Notes: generated from the letters alone by a model not told the origin. A stretch of DNA of 64,000 nt from Acetomicrobium hydrogeniformans (GCA_016841745.1 JAENYO010000005.1:185616-249615); one strand, 5' to 3'; shown: positions 42,676-51,765, numbered from the stretch's first letter. Made by a program: numbers and translations.

Positions 42676-45258
42676 ATGAAGAGATTAAGAAACTTGAGAT
42701 TACCCTTAGCTGTTTCATGCGTAATGTTCTTTTTCTGTATTTTCGCATGTTCTGTAAACGCTGTGACTGTAACCAGTGCCGGTGATTCCGGTCCTGGCTC
42801 ATTAAGACAGGCAATAATTGATGTTGAGGCTGGCGGGACCATAAGTTTCGATCTTGACGATGGGGCAGTGATACCATTGTTGTCTTCAAGTGGGTTCCTT
42901 GATAGCGGGGTAAAGGAATTTACCATCCAGGGACCTGGGCCAGATAGCCTTTTCATAAGCGGCCAGGATAGTTGTCCAATTTTTAAAGTTGCAGATGGAG
43001 CAAGTGTTGATATCTCAGGCGTGTCCTTTATCGAAGGAAATGCCACGTCTGGAGGAGCCATTTATAACCCGGGTGGAAACCTTACACTTTCAAACTGCAA
43101 GTTTGCACACAACAAGGCTCAATCTGGTGGAGCCATTTATAACGAAGGCGATCTCTCCCTACAGAGCTGTGACTTTACCGGGAACCAGGCTCTTGTCTAC
43201 GGTGGAGGTGCCATATTGAATTATACTGATGCTGCTCTGACATTGAATTACTGCACGCTGACGTCCAACGAGTCTTTTGTTAACGGTGGTGGAGGCGCCA
43301 TATCCAACTATGGTGCTCTGGCATTGAATTCCTGTACGCTGACATCCAACTATGCACATGATAACTACCAAGGCGGGGCTATATACAGTAACAGTGCTAC
43401 TGGCGGTACGTTCCTCACAGATTGCACCCTACAGAGAAACAGTGCAGGATCTGGCGGGGCGATAAGGAATCGGGATGGGTTGAACTATAATTCAGATACT
43501 AAAGGAATTTCTCTCAGTCTGACAAATTGCCTTCTGGCAGATAACGAGGCATACAGAGATGCGGGCGGGGCAATTTCCAGTAATCCCATATATAACAAGG
43601 ATATCCTGAGTGATTGTGTTGTCAGGGATAATACGGCTCTTACTTTTGGTGGAGGAATATTTTACGGCAACGACATTCTTACAATGAAAAATTGTACGGT
43701 AAGTGGAAATATAGCTGGTTCATCTGGTGGAGGAATAGCTGTTATGTCTATGGGTAGTTTTGTTTATTTCCATAACTCTACCATCAGCGGAAATATTGTT
43801 TCTTCAGATATGGGATATGAAGGTGGTGGCATATACACCAATTCATCAGACGGTGCTCTCCAGTTTGTAAACTGTACTATTACCGATAATTCTGCTTCCA
43901 CAGGAGCTGGTATTTCAGGCAAAAATATCAGTTTGAAAAACACTATTCTTGCGGGCAATAAAGGTGATGATCTTTACAAATCAAGTGAAAGTGTAACAAC
44001 CTATGGATACAACCTTATAGGAGTTGTATCTCGGGATAATGCAACTTCTGAATTCACCTGGGAGGAAACAGATATTATTTCTATGGATATTGAGTCAGCA
44101 GACATTTTTTCAGGAGTATTGGCCAATAATGGAGGCCCAACTGTTGGAGCTCCAGATGCCACTGAACCAATGCTTACACTTGCCCTGAAGGCTGGAAGCC
44201 TTGCAATTGATCAGGCGGCGAGCACAGGCATTGATGGTGTTACAGTATCCGAAGACCAGCGTGGCGTATCTCGGCCCCAGGGAGACGATAATGACATAGG
44301 TGCTTATGAACTTGAGGAAACATCTTATTCTATAACCACCTCATCCATTTCCGGAGGCGGAAGCATTTCTCCCGAGTCGGCAGATGTTCCCGAAGGAATG
44401 ACTCAAGTTTTTAGAATAACTCCCTATGATGGTTTTGTGATAGAGGAGCTTTATGTAGACGATGAGAAAATCGATTGTATAGCCCAGGGTGATTCACACA
44501 CCTTTAGTAATGTTTCGTCAGAGCACGAACTTGAAGCCAGCTTTATGATAGATCCCGAAATGATGGAAGATGCAGATGTTGAAGACTTTGGTGTAACGGG
44601 AACTGACAAAGGACCCCTTTTAAGCCCGATAGCTATTACAAAGCAGGATCTGGGCTCAATCAGCATGGAAAAATTGGGTTTAGCCGAACTTGGCCAAGCC
44701 ATCCAGGATGAAAATTTTGTTACCGGTTTTTCCTTCGAGATGGAATTCGATTCACCTGATATGGGAACAGCAGTCACCCAGGTGGATATCGTCATGGAAA
44801 TATCCAGAGATCTTCTTGGAACAGAGACATGCACTGCCATAGACGGCGGAGATGATCTTGAAACAGCCTTTTTTGAGCAGGTCTCCATTTTCAAGATAGT
44901 AAGCCCGGATGTATATGACCTTTTCGAAGTTGCATCAGAGGATCAGGATCCTCTCGATCTCTTTGAAATGTCCAGCGACGATAATGCTTACTATGTATCC
45001 ATGATGATAGTCATAGCTGATGAAGTTGACCCAGAGGGAGAAGCATCCGTTCAGGCCCTTGTGGAAGGGCAGGATAGTTTCTTCTTTGTCTATGATGGAG
45101 CGAAGGATGGGTACTTCACAGACCCGATAGTGGTAGCAAGAAAAACAGCAGACGAGGTTACGGAGACCGGCACAAGCGACGGAGGATGTAACGCCGGTTC
45201 TATCCCGGCAGCCTTCGGACTTCTCATGGTGCCGCTATTCTTCCTGCTTCGCAGGTAG
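42676..45258 (+). CDS. Synerg-CTERM surface protein 1, right-handed beta-helix (choice-of-anchor Q type)
   Basis: The 860-residue product has a signal peptide (to about residue 30). A GDSGPGSLRQAI segment and a parallel beta-helix with SGGAIYN-type turns follow (residues 100-450). Next is the choice-of-anchor Q end AIDQA...DQRGVSRPQGDDNDIGAYE. A bacterial beta-repeat (GGGSISPESADVPEGMTQVF) and a roughly 190-residue domain shared with the next gene complete it, before the GGCNAGSIPAAFGLLMVPL-FFLLRR sorting tail. It is predicted to be exported and anchored at the cell surface. The ATG is chosen because the same GAGGAG/GGAG-11-base spacing occurs in cassette 2. Confidence 0.88.
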   Translation: MKRLRNLRLPLAVSCVMFFFCIFACSVNAVTVTSAGDSGPGSLRQAIIDVEAGGTISFDLDDGAVIPLLSSSGFLDSGVKEFTIQGPGPDSLFISGQDSCPIFKVADGASVDISGVSFIEGNATSGGAIYNPGGNLTLSNCKFAHNKAQSGGAIYNEGDLSLQSCDFTGNQALVYGGGAILNYTDAALTLNYCTLTSNESFVNGGGGAISNYGALALNSCTLTSNYAHDNYQGGAIYSNSATGGTFLTDCTLQRNSAGSGGAIRNRDGLNYNSDTKGISLSLTNCLLADNEAYRDAGGAISSNPIYNKDILSDCVVRDNTALTFGGGIFYGNDILTMKNCTVSGNIAGSSGGGIAVMSMGSFVYFHNSTISGNIVSSDMGYEGGGIYTNSSDGALQFVNCTITDNSASTGAGISGKNISLKNTILAGNKGDDLYKSSESVTTYGYNLIGVVSRDNATSEFTWEETDIISMDIESADIFSGVLANNGGPTVGAPDATEPMLTLALKAGSLAIDQAASTGIDGVTVSEDQRGVSRPQGDDNDIGAYELEETSYSITTSSISGGGSISPESADVPEGMTQVFRITPYDGFVIEELYVDDEKIDCIAQGDSHTFSNVSSEHELEASFMIDPEMMEDADVEDFGVTGTDKGPLLSPIAITKQDLGSISMEKLGLAELGQAIQDENFVTGFSFEMEFDSPDMGTAVTQVDIVMEISRDLLGTETCTAIDGGDDLETAFFEQVSIFKIVSPDVYDLFEVASEDQDPLDLFEMSSDDNAYYVSMMIVIADEVDPEGEASVQALVEGQDSFFFVYDGAKDGYFTDPIVVARKTADEVTETGTSDGGCNAGSIPAAFGLLMVPLFFLLRR

Positions 45259-45319
45259 ATCGATTTTAGATTGCCGATTTTGGATTAAAAACATAAAAAC
45301 CCAAATTAGGTTTAAACAT

Positions 45320-45356
45320 AATTCAAGCCGGGCATATTCATCGCCCGGCTTGAATT
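45320..45356. terminator. cassette hairpin 2, after surface protein 1
   Basis: AATTCAAGCCGGGC (45320-45333) pairs perfectly with 45343-45356 around nine bases. It has the same core as the other cassette hairpins and lies 61 bases after the stop codon. There is no strong T-run on the plus strand. Confidence 0.7.
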
Positions 45357-45373
45357 GTATTCTTAAGGGTCTT

Positions 45374-45405
45374 GTAGGAAGATGGGCTTTAGCCCATCTT
45401 CCTAC
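45374..45405. repeat. perfect 32-bp palindrome of the GATGGGCT family
   Basis: GTAGGAAGATGGGCT and its exact complement are separated by two bases. The core GATGGGCT-nn-AGCCCATC recurs at 54277 and, in partial form, at 54545, 63379, 63640 and 63682. It is a dispersed palindromic repeat that would form a strong hairpin if transcribed. Confidence 0.75.
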
Positions 45406-45448
45406 GGATGAATATTAATGATGACTGGTTTTGATGGGTAGTATTTTG

Positions 45449-45548
45449 TGGGCTTAAATATGCCGTAAATTCCGTCAAAAATCACTGACAAAACCGTGGA
45501 GGGTCGGACCGTAGGCAATCATACAAAGACGTTAAGGCGCATTTACAA
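45449..45548 (+). repeat. dispersed intergenic element, copy A
   Basis: This stretch is similar, in inverted orientation, to 54380-54505. The 28 bases at 45521-45548 match 54380-54407 exactly as reverse complement. Upstream, GGCTTAAATATGCCGTAAATTCCGTCAA and GGTCGGACC correspond to diverged blocks in the other copy. No ORF is credible in it. Confidence 0.7.
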
Positions 45549-45631
45549 TCCATTCTACTAGGCTTCACGAGCTCTGAAGAAAGTTGGAGTGAAATCAGGG
45601 ACCTGAGTCCCTGAATGTTGATACTAAAATC

Positions 45632-45661
45632 TCGACAAGTGAAAGAAAAATAAGGTATATT
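45632..45661 (+). promoter_or_regulatory. conserved cassette promoter 2
   Basis: TCGACA (45632-45637), 18 bases, TATATT (45656-45661). The surrounding 70 bases are nearly identical to those of cassette 1. Confidence 0.6.
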
Positions 45662-45707
45662 GATAAGTATTATCTTTGTAATGTCTGAAAAATCATTCAA
45701 CTTAATA

Positions 45708-45797
45708 TCAAGCAAAGGCAAAGCTGTCGAAAGACGGCGACGCAAAGCCACGGGTCTAAAGCTATAAAAGCAATGATCGCCGGGCTGCCATCGTAAA
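45708..45797 (+). promoter_or_regulatory. GEMM / c-di-GMP-I riboswitch aptamer 2 (G20, C92)
   Basis: GCUGUC-GAAA-GACGGC stem-loop, GACGCAAAGCC, GGUCUAAAGC and AUGAUCGCCGGGCUGCC reproduce the class I pattern. The base aligned to Vc2 position 20 is G (45717) and position 92 is C (45788), the arrangement expected for c-di-GMP. It precedes surface protein 2. Confidence 0.88.
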
Positions 45798-45820
45798 TAA
45801 TTCGCCCACCAGATAGATTG

Positions 45821-45850
45821 ATCCCCGGGCAGAAAGGCTCGGGGATTTTT
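45821..45850 (+). terminator. riboswitch 2 intrinsic terminator
   Basis: ATCCCCGGGC pairs with GCTCGGGGAT around AGAAAG, followed by TTTTT. It lies between aptamer 2 and the gene start at 46066. Confidence 0.85.
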
Positions 45851-46065
45851 AATTTCTTTTTTGAAAAGGGAGTGATCACCGAATAACAAATGCAGCTTTT
45901 TGAAAATGCCCTTCCATACTCCTGACAATTCATAAGTGACAGGGTACCTGTTCAGGTTTATTTCAAGAAATTCAATTTATCAGTTTTTCCCAACTTTTCT
46001 TGAAGTGCGTCCGAATTTTAATAATGATTATGGTCATACTGTTATGCAAAGGAGTGATAATTTAG

Positions 46066-48570
46066 ATGAAGAATTTACGAACTTTGAAATTACTGCTAGT
46101 TCTCGGAATTGTATTCCTTATGAGTGTTTCAACAGGCTGTGCTGCTACCCATGTAGTAACGAATCTTGATGGTGGAACGGAAGTGCCTGGTTCCCTGAGA
46201 AACATCTTGCTATATGTTGTCCAAGGTGATGTAGTCACTTTCCAGGAAGGCTTGACCGGAACCATCTACCTTACGGGTTCGATATCGCCATCTTGGGATC
46301 TTACTATCCAGGGACCTGGAGCGGATCGGATCACTATTAATGGTTCCCTTTCCACAGAAGGTGCACCCCTTATTATGATCAATTCAGGTGTAACGGCGGA
46401 GATATCGGGACTTTCGCTGGTTGACGGAATTGCTCCAGACCAGAGCGGAGGGGCCATATACAACGCAGGCAATTTAAGATTGTCAGGATGTATCTTCTCG
46501 GGAAACAATACCTCTCACTTCAACGGTCGGGGGGGTGCAATATGTAATGAAACACTGCCTCTTTCTTCTGTTGCCTCAATGAATATTTTTGATTGCCGGT
46601 TCTTGAATAATACTGCTGATTCAGGTGGTGCCATATATAACTACGAGGGAAGTCTTTCAGTAGAAAGCTGTGACTTTACAGGAAACGCGGCTCTTGCGGG
46701 TACAGGTGGCGGGATTTACAATAACAATTCAAACCTCACCGTGGTGACTAACTGCACCTTCTCCTTGAATACCTCAAATTCTGGTGGTGGAATGTATAAC
46801 CGGGGATCCAACCCTGCCGTTACCAACTGCACCTTCGACTCAAACATTGCTTCTCCTGATTCTTCAGGTCAATCTTTTGGCGGCGGAATGTATAACCAGG
46901 GATCCAACCCCATCGTGACCAACTGCACTTTCGACTCAAACAGTGCGGCTTACGATGGTGGCGGAATGTACAACTATGAATCCAGCCCCACCGTGACCAA
47001 CTGCACTTTCGACTCAAACACTGTGGCTTATTACGGCGGCGGGATGTTGAACTGGGACTCCAGCCCCACAGTGATAAACTGTACCTTTTTCGGGAACGAA
47101 GCTACGGAGGGTTATGGCGGCGGAATGTACAATATTTCATCGGTCCCCGAAACTTATGTATCTCGCCCCACCGTGACCAACTGCACCTTCTCCCTGAACA
47201 GCGCCGATTATGGTAGCGGTATGTATAACTCTGAATCCAACCCTGCTGTGACCAACTGCATATTCTGGAACGAAGGTGATGAGATATACAACTATCCATA
47301 CGGCCACGATCCCAGTACACCCGATCTCAGCTTCTGTGTTGTCCGGAACAATGACGTTGGTGAAGGTACGACCTCGAGCGATATTACATCAGCAGATCCA
47401 GTTCTGCAGGTTTTGGCAGATAACACTGGTTTCACAGAGACCTGTGCCCTTGGAGTTGGGAGTTCGGCAATAGATGCAGGGATTGAAATTGAAGCAGTAA
47501 GCACTGACCAGCGCGGAGTATCAAGGCCCCAGGGAAGCAGTTATGACATTGGAGCTTTCGAACGTGAATTGGTAACATACACCATAACCAGCACTTCTTC
47601 GACAGGCGGGACTATTTCCCCGGTATCAGCGGATGTTCCCGAGGGGACTAACCAGGTCTTCACTGTCCAGCCCTTTGAAGGCTATGTGCTTAGCGAATTG
47701 CTGGATGGCGAAACAAGCGTTTTTGATGATGTCGAAAATAACACCTACACTTTTGAAGATGTAACATCAGGCCACACTCTTTCTGCGACCTTCGTTATTG
47801 ATACGGTCATGACAGATGATGCAGGTGTAGGAGAATTCGATGTGATCAGTGATGGAATCGGAACCATTGGTTCAAGCTATCTTGTTCCTGAGGAAGATTT
47901 CCTTTCCCTGCAGATGAATGGTATAACCTCAGAAGATGTGCAGGAGAATCTTGGAGACGAAGGACTTGATACTCAAGATTTTGTTGCAGGTGTTTCCTTT
48001 GATGTGACCTACTCCGATGACGAAGGAGCGTACCTTCTTGCCCTTGATGTAACACTGGTGATATCAAGAGAAGATCTGGGCCAGGAGGCCTGTGATGAAA
48101 TCGATGCGGGAGACGACCTGGAAGCGGCCTTTTTTGAAAATGTTTCCATTTACAAGATCGTGAGCCCGGATGTCTATGCCCTTTTCGAAGTTGCCTCTGA
48201 GGATTACGGGCAGACGGAAGCCTCCGATTTCTTTGAAGTTACAAGCGATGACAGCAGTTACAATGTTGCCATGAGTCTGGTCATAGAGGATGATGCAGCC
48301 TCTGAAGGAGAAGATGCAGTTCTCGCTGCCGTAGAAGGGCTTGACAATTATTTCTACGTCTACGATGGAGCGGAAGACGGGCACTTCAATGATCCGGTGG
48401 TCGCTTTAAGGAAAGCTACTGAAGTAACACCCCCGACAGGCGACGACGACGATGACGATACTCCATCGACCCCGATCAACGGGGGCGGATGTAATGCTGG
48501 TTCAATACCTGTAACCTTCGGGCTTCTACTTATGCCGTTACTCTTCATGCTTCGGAGACAGAATAACTAA
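46066..48570 (+). CDS. Synerg-CTERM surface protein 2, right-handed beta-helix with tandem repeats
   Basis: The 834-residue product begins with a signal peptide ending ...SVSTGCAAT, which could also be a lipobox. A beta-helix with 26-residue repeats (GGGMYN...NPTVTNCTF type, residues 240-400) comes next. The choice-of-anchor Q end DQRGVSRPQGSSYDIGAFE, a beta-repeat (GGTISPVSADVPEGTNQVF), the roughly 190-residue domain shared with surface protein 1, a short Asp-rich linker, and the GGGCNAGSIPVTFGLLLMPL-RR tail follow. It is predicted to be surface-anchored. GGAG lies 11 bases before the ATG, as in cassette 1. Confidence 0.88.
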   Translation: MKNLRTLKLLLVLGIVFLMSVSTGCAATHVVTNLDGGTEVPGSLRNILLYVVQGDVVTFQEGLTGTIYLTGSISPSWDLTIQGPGADRITINGSLSTEGAPLIMINSGVTAEISGLSLVDGIAPDQSGGAIYNAGNLRLSGCIFSGNNTSHFNGRGGAICNETLPLSSVASMNIFDCRFLNNTADSGGAIYNYEGSLSVESCDFTGNAALAGTGGGIYNNNSNLTVVTNCTFSLNTSNSGGGMYNRGSNPAVTNCTFDSNIASPDSSGQSFGGGMYNQGSNPIVTNCTFDSNSAAYDGGGMYNYESSPTVTNCTFDSNTVAYYGGGMLNWDSSPTVINCTFFGNEATEGYGGGMYNISSVPETYVSRPTVTNCTFSLNSADYGSGMYNSESNPAVTNCIFWNEGDEIYNYPYGHDPSTPDLSFCVVRNNDVGEGTTSSDITSADPVLQVLADNTGFTETCALGVGSSAIDAGIEIEAVSTDQRGVSRPQGSSYDIGAFERELVTYTITSTSSTGGTISPVSADVPEGTNQVFTVQPFEGYVLSELLDGETSVFDDVENNTYTFEDVTSGHTLSATFVIDTVMTDDAGVGEFDVISDGIGTIGSSYLVPEEDFLSLQMNGITSEDVQENLGDEGLDTQDFVAGVSFDVTYSDDEGAYLLALDVTLVISREDLGQEACDEIDAGDDLEAAFFENVSIYKIVSPDVYALFEVASEDYGQTEASDFFEVTSDDSSYNVAMSLVIEDDAASEGEDAVLAAVEGLDNYFYVYDGAEDGHFNDPVVALRKATEVTPPTGDDDDDDTPSTPINGGGCNAGSIPVTFGLLLMPLLFMLRRQNN
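46783..47270 (+). repeat. tandem 78-bp coding repeat in surface protein 2
   Basis: Six units start with GGYGGCGGAATGTAYAAC-like sequence at 46783, 46879, 46957, 47035, 47116 and 47212. Spacing is 78 bases between units 2-3 and 3-4, and 81 or 96 elsewhere. Each unit encodes one beta-helix turn (26 residues). Near identity between units 2 and 3 suggests recent expansion. Confidence 0.8.
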
Positions 48571-48636
48571 TTTTAGATTTTAGAATTTGGATTTTAGATT
48601 AAAAACATAAGGTCAAAAACCAGAAACAAAAACCCT

Positions 48637-48666
48637 TCAAGCCGGGCAGAACATCGCCCGGCTTGA
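48637..48666. terminator. cassette hairpin 3, after surface protein 2
   Basis: TCAAGCCGGGC (48637-48647) pairs with GCCCGGCTTGA (48656-48666). It is 66 bases after the stop codon and preceded by the repeated TTTTAGATTTTAGAATTTGG motif found after the other cassette genes. Confidence 0.7.
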
Positions 48667-48736
48667 TTGCAATAAATAACTTCTATTTCAGCCCATGGAT
48701 CTGAGACCTGAGTCCCGAAATGTTAGTCCAAATGTC

Positions 48737-48766
48737 CCAGCACATGAAAGAAAAATCGGGTATATT
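48737..48766 (+). promoter_or_regulatory. conserved cassette promoter 3
   Basis: CCAGCA (48737-48742), 18 bases, TATATT (48761-48766), matching the layout of the other cassettes. Confidence 0.58.
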
Positions 48767-48813
48767 GATATTTATTATTCCTGTACTTTCTAAAAATCAT
48801 TCAACTTTATATT

Positions 48814-48900
48814 CAGCAAGAGCAAAACCGTCGAAAGACGGTGACGCAAAGCCACGGGTCTAAAGCCTTAAAGGCCATGACCGCCGGGCTGCCAATGCAG
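48814..48900 (+). promoter_or_regulatory. GEMM / c-di-GMP-I riboswitch aptamer 3 (A20, C92)
   Basis: ACCGUC-GAAA-GACGGU, GACGCAAAGCC, GGUCUAAAGCC, AUGACCGCCGGGCUGCC are all present. GCA near the 5' end can pair with UGC at the 3' end. The base aligned with Vc2 position 20 is A (48821), with C at position 92 (48892). This combination is known from Geobacter aptamers that prefer 3',3'-cGAMP. Confidence 0.88.
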
Positions 48901-48924
48901 ATCTTTCGCCCTTTGATGTATTCT

Positions 48925-48952
48925 CCCCGGGCAGAAAACCCGGGGATTTTTT
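48925..48952 (+). terminator. riboswitch 3 intrinsic terminator
   Basis: CCCCGGG (48925-48931) pairs with CCCGGGG (48939-48945), followed by ATTTTTT. It is almost identical to the terminator of riboswitch 1. Confidence 0.85.
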
Positions 48953-49101
48953 GTTTGAGGAAAGCTGTTTCTCTAATGGAACTCAGAATAGATTTCTACA
49001 TTTTCCAGGGAGGTGGTTGGAACAGCTTGTTTTGTTAAGGGATGCAGCTTTATTTCAGTTAAATTAAACCTTTCATAAACGCTTATAAGGAGAGATGAAT
49101 A

Positions 49102-51420
49102 ATGAGAAAATTCAGCATAGCCCTTGTCCTGATTCTACTTTTAGCAGTATCAGCTTCTGCCCTTGATCTAAACATTGAAACAGTTGATGAAGGGAGTGTT
49201 CAGGGATACCATTCTTCCCTTGCAATTGATCACGATGGAAATCCCCATATATCCTTTATCGGAGAGAGTCACCAATCTCTTAAATATGCTTGTTTTGACG
49301 GTAACGAATGGACGGTGGAAACGGTTTTTGAGAGTTTCGATTCTATTGAAGACACGTCCATTGCCCTCAATTCAGCGGGGCTTCCCCGTATTGCTTTTAC
49401 CAACAAGTGCAATTACCCCGATACATACATCATGTATGCTTCCTTTAACGGAAGTACCTGGGATATAGCTTCTGTGGATCAGGGTAATTACTCTTCGGGC
49501 AGAGATATTTCTCTGGCCATTGATAGCAGTGGAGATCCTGCCATTGCCTATATCTTGCAAAATACCTCAGATTCATACTATACCTTGAAATATGCACAGA
49601 TGGTGAATGGTTCATGGGTTCCGGATACGGTCCATGCGGATGATTACATGGCAACTTCCTGTTCCCTGGTATTCAGTAGTGCTGGCGTTCCATATATCTG
49701 CTACGCATACCGCAACCAGGGAGTGGAACTGGATTATTTCTGGCTCGATAATGAAGATACCTGGCAGCAGGAATCTGTGGACCCCGAGGCATTGTATCCG
49801 GGAGGGTTTACCGCATCCATGGCCCTGGATAGCAATGACAGGCCTCATTTCGTATATAACGAGAATAATGCCGGCCTTCTGAAGTACTCCTATCCCTATG
49901 GAGATGTCCATGCCGCAATAGTTACTGAGCCATGGAATTATGGTTATTCTTCCATCGCAGTTGACGGTAATGGCAACGTTAACGTTGCCTATTGCGGATA
50001 TGATGGTTCAGGAAGTGGGCTTAAATATGCATTGTATGATGGCGAAAGTTGGGACATAACAGTGGCGGATTCCAGTGAAAATTCCGGGTCTTACCTGGCC
50101 CTTGCATTAGATCAGGCAGGTCAGCCCTGCATCAGTTACCATGATCACGATTCACAGGCTTTCGACCTCAAATATGCTTCCAAAAATAGCGAAAGCTGGG
50201 ATATCCAGACAGTTCCTCCGGCAGGTGCATCAAGAGGACAGTATCCGGATATGGAACTGGACAGCCAGAGAGAGCCCCATATGGTCTATATGAACAATAA
50301 CGACAGGGCTATCAGATACGCCTCCAAAAACGGGGAGGAATGGAATATATCAGATCTTGCCTCTTTTGAGGAACTGCCCTTGGGCAATTATTTCAGGTCA
50401 CCCTCGCTGGTTATGGGTGAAGGGGATATTCCCCATGTTTCCTTTGCCTCAAATGACGTTCTTACCTATGTTGTTCGATCTGCTGATGTTTGGGAGTTCG
50501 AAACAGTTTCCCCTGACCTTGATACCCAGGAATGCGACCTTATCCTTGATGGATTTGGCCGGCCACATATTTCTTTCACTGCCTACGATTATGGCCTCCC
50601 TTCAAATTCAGTGATGTCCCCTTCCGCCAGTTTGGGCAGAGATCTCTTTTATGGGACAAAAGAAGGAACAGACTGGTCTGTTGAAAAGATAGATGACGGA
50701 GAGATATACAAGAGCAGAATAGCCCTGGATGTAGAGGGTTCTCCATCCGTATGTTATTTTGACAATATTGCCGATGAACTGAGGTATGCAGCCCGGGTCG
50801 AAGGAAGCTGGGATATTGCGATTGTTTCTTCAGATGTCTATGTCTATGCCCTTTCCATGACCGATGATGAGTCTGGGATTCCCCACGTTGCCTTTGTGGC
50901 TAGAAATGAGGGCCTTGTAAACAATTCTCTTGAGGACTCAGGAACGATCATATCGAGTTCTGGCCTTTTCTACGGAACCCTGTACGGGGATCAGTGGATA
51001 ATTGAAAAAATTGACGACATTGATTCCGGATACGGAGCAAGGCAGGTCTCCATCGTTCTTGATTCCTATGGTAATCCCCACATCACATATGGTACAGGTA
51101 CTACAGAGCTGCAGGTGGGTGATGTTGAAACGCCGGAAGACAAGATAGAATTGAAATATGGATGGTTTGACGGAGATTCCTGGAATACGGCAATAGTGAC
51201 CGAAGATTATCTGGGCGGTTTTGCCATGTACACTTCCCTTGCCCTTGATGAAAATGATCTTTCCCATTTAGCTTACTTTACCGGTACTGGTGTCAATTAT
51301 GCTACATTGGTACCTTCAGATGGGGATGCCCGGACCGGCGGTGGCGGATGCAACGTGGGAACCTTCCCCTCAGCCTTCGGGCTTCTTATGGTGCCGCTGC
51401 TCTATCTGCTGCGCCGGTAG
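49102..51420 (+). CDS. Synerg-CTERM surface protein 3, beta-propeller-like repeats
   Basis: The 772-residue product has a signal peptide (to about residue 20). Ten or more repeats of 50-60 residues follow, with the pattern SLALD-x-G-x-PHISY...LKYA-x-x-G-x-W-x-IETV, typical of propeller blades or Asp-box-like proteins. It ends in GGGGCNVGTFPSAFGLLMVPL-LRR, the sorting tail with Val for Ala. There is no similarity to the beta-helix of cassettes 1 and 2 outside the tail. AAGGAGAG lies seven bases before ATG 49102. Confidence 0.85.
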   Translation: MRKFSIALVLILLLAVSASALDLNIETVDEGSVQGYHSSLAIDHDGNPHISFIGESHQSLKYACFDGNEWTVETVFESFDSIEDTSIALNSAGLPRIAFTNKCNYPDTYIMYASFNGSTWDIASVDQGNYSSGRDISLAIDSSGDPAIAYILQNTSDSYYTLKYAQMVNGSWVPDTVHADDYMATSCSLVFSSAGVPYICYAYRNQGVELDYFWLDNEDTWQQESVDPEALYPGGFTASMALDSNDRPHFVYNENNAGLLKYSYPYGDVHAAIVTEPWNYGYSSIAVDGNGNVNVAYCGYDGSGSGLKYALYDGESWDITVADSSENSGSYLALALDQAGQPCISYHDHDSQAFDLKYASKNSESWDIQTVPPAGASRGQYPDMELDSQREPHMVYMNNNDRAIRYASKNGEEWNISDLASFEELPLGNYFRSPSLVMGEGDIPHVSFASNDVLTYVVRSADVWEFETVSPDLDTQECDLILDGFGRPHISFTAYDYGLPSNSVMSPSASLGRDLFYGTKEGTDWSVEKIDDGEIYKSRIALDVEGSPSVCYFDNIADELRYAARVEGSWDIAIVSSDVYVYALSMTDDESGIPHVAFVARNEGLVNNSLEDSGTIISSSGLFYGTLYGDQWIIEKIDDIDSGYGARQVSIVLDSYGNPHITYGTGTTELQVGDVETPEDKIELKYGWFDGDSWNTAIVTEDYLGGFAMYTSLALDENDLSHLAYFTGTGVNYATLVPSDGDARTGGGGCNVGTFPSAFGLLMVPLLYLLRR

Positions 51421-51484
51421 GTTAATTTGGGATTTTAGATTTTGGATTACAACCGTAAGATCCAAACCAGGTTCAAACACACTT

Positions 51485-51513
51485 CAAGCCGGGCAATACT
51501 TTTGCCCGGCTTG
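51485..51513. terminator. cassette hairpin 4, after surface protein 3
   Basis: CAAGCCGGGC (51485-51494) pairs with GCCCGGCTTG (51504-51513), the same core as elsewhere. It lies 64 bases after the stop codon. Confidence 0.7.
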
Positions 51514-51584
51514 CTTGCAATAAATAACTGCTATTTCAATCCATGCATCTGAGACCTGAGTCCCGAGATGTTGATACACAAGTC

Positions 51585-51614
51585 CCGACAAAAGATTACA
51601 CAATACTGTATAGT
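51585..51614 (+). promoter_or_regulatory. conserved cassette promoter 4
   Basis: CCGACA (51585-51590), 18 bases, TATAGT (51609-51614). The spacer has diverged from the other copies while both boxes and spacing are kept, which supports function. Confidence 0.62.
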
Positions 51615-51660
51615 GGTATTTGTTATCGCTTTTATTTTAAAATTCATTCAACTTTATATT

Positions 51661-51746
51661 CAGCAAGGGCAAAACCGTCGAAAGACGGTGACGCAAAGCC
51701 ACGAGTCTAAAGCCTTAAAGGCCATGACCGCCGGGCTGCGCATTTT
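51661..51746 (+). promoter_or_regulatory. GEMM / c-di-GMP-I riboswitch aptamer 4 (G20, C92)
   Basis: ACCGUC-GAAA-GACGGU, GACGCAAAGCC, AGUCUAAAGCC and AUGACCGCCGGGCUGC are present. Position 20 is G (51668) and position 92 is C (51739). The outer stem is less evident than in the other three copies because the 3' flank (GCATTTTTT) has changed. Confidence 0.85.
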
Positions 51747-51765
51747 TTATCCTTAGCGGAGTGCA

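Noticed and set aside
42492..43061. Minus-strand ORF of 189 codons opposite the start of surface protein 1
   Set aside because: It is antisense to a gene with signal peptide and clear domains; composition is that of a shadow frame.
45708..45797. Aptamers considered as other riboswitch classes (c-di-GMP-II, glycine, cobalamin)
   Set aside because: The GAAA-capped stem followed by GACGCAAAGCC and the CUAAAG receptor strand match class I c-di-GMP RNAs specifically.
45482..45933. Two minus-strand ORFs (148 and 78 codons) before surface protein 2
   Set aside because: They run across the riboswitch, terminator and dispersed repeat, have no ribosome site, and their apparent peptides are translations of RNA structure elements.
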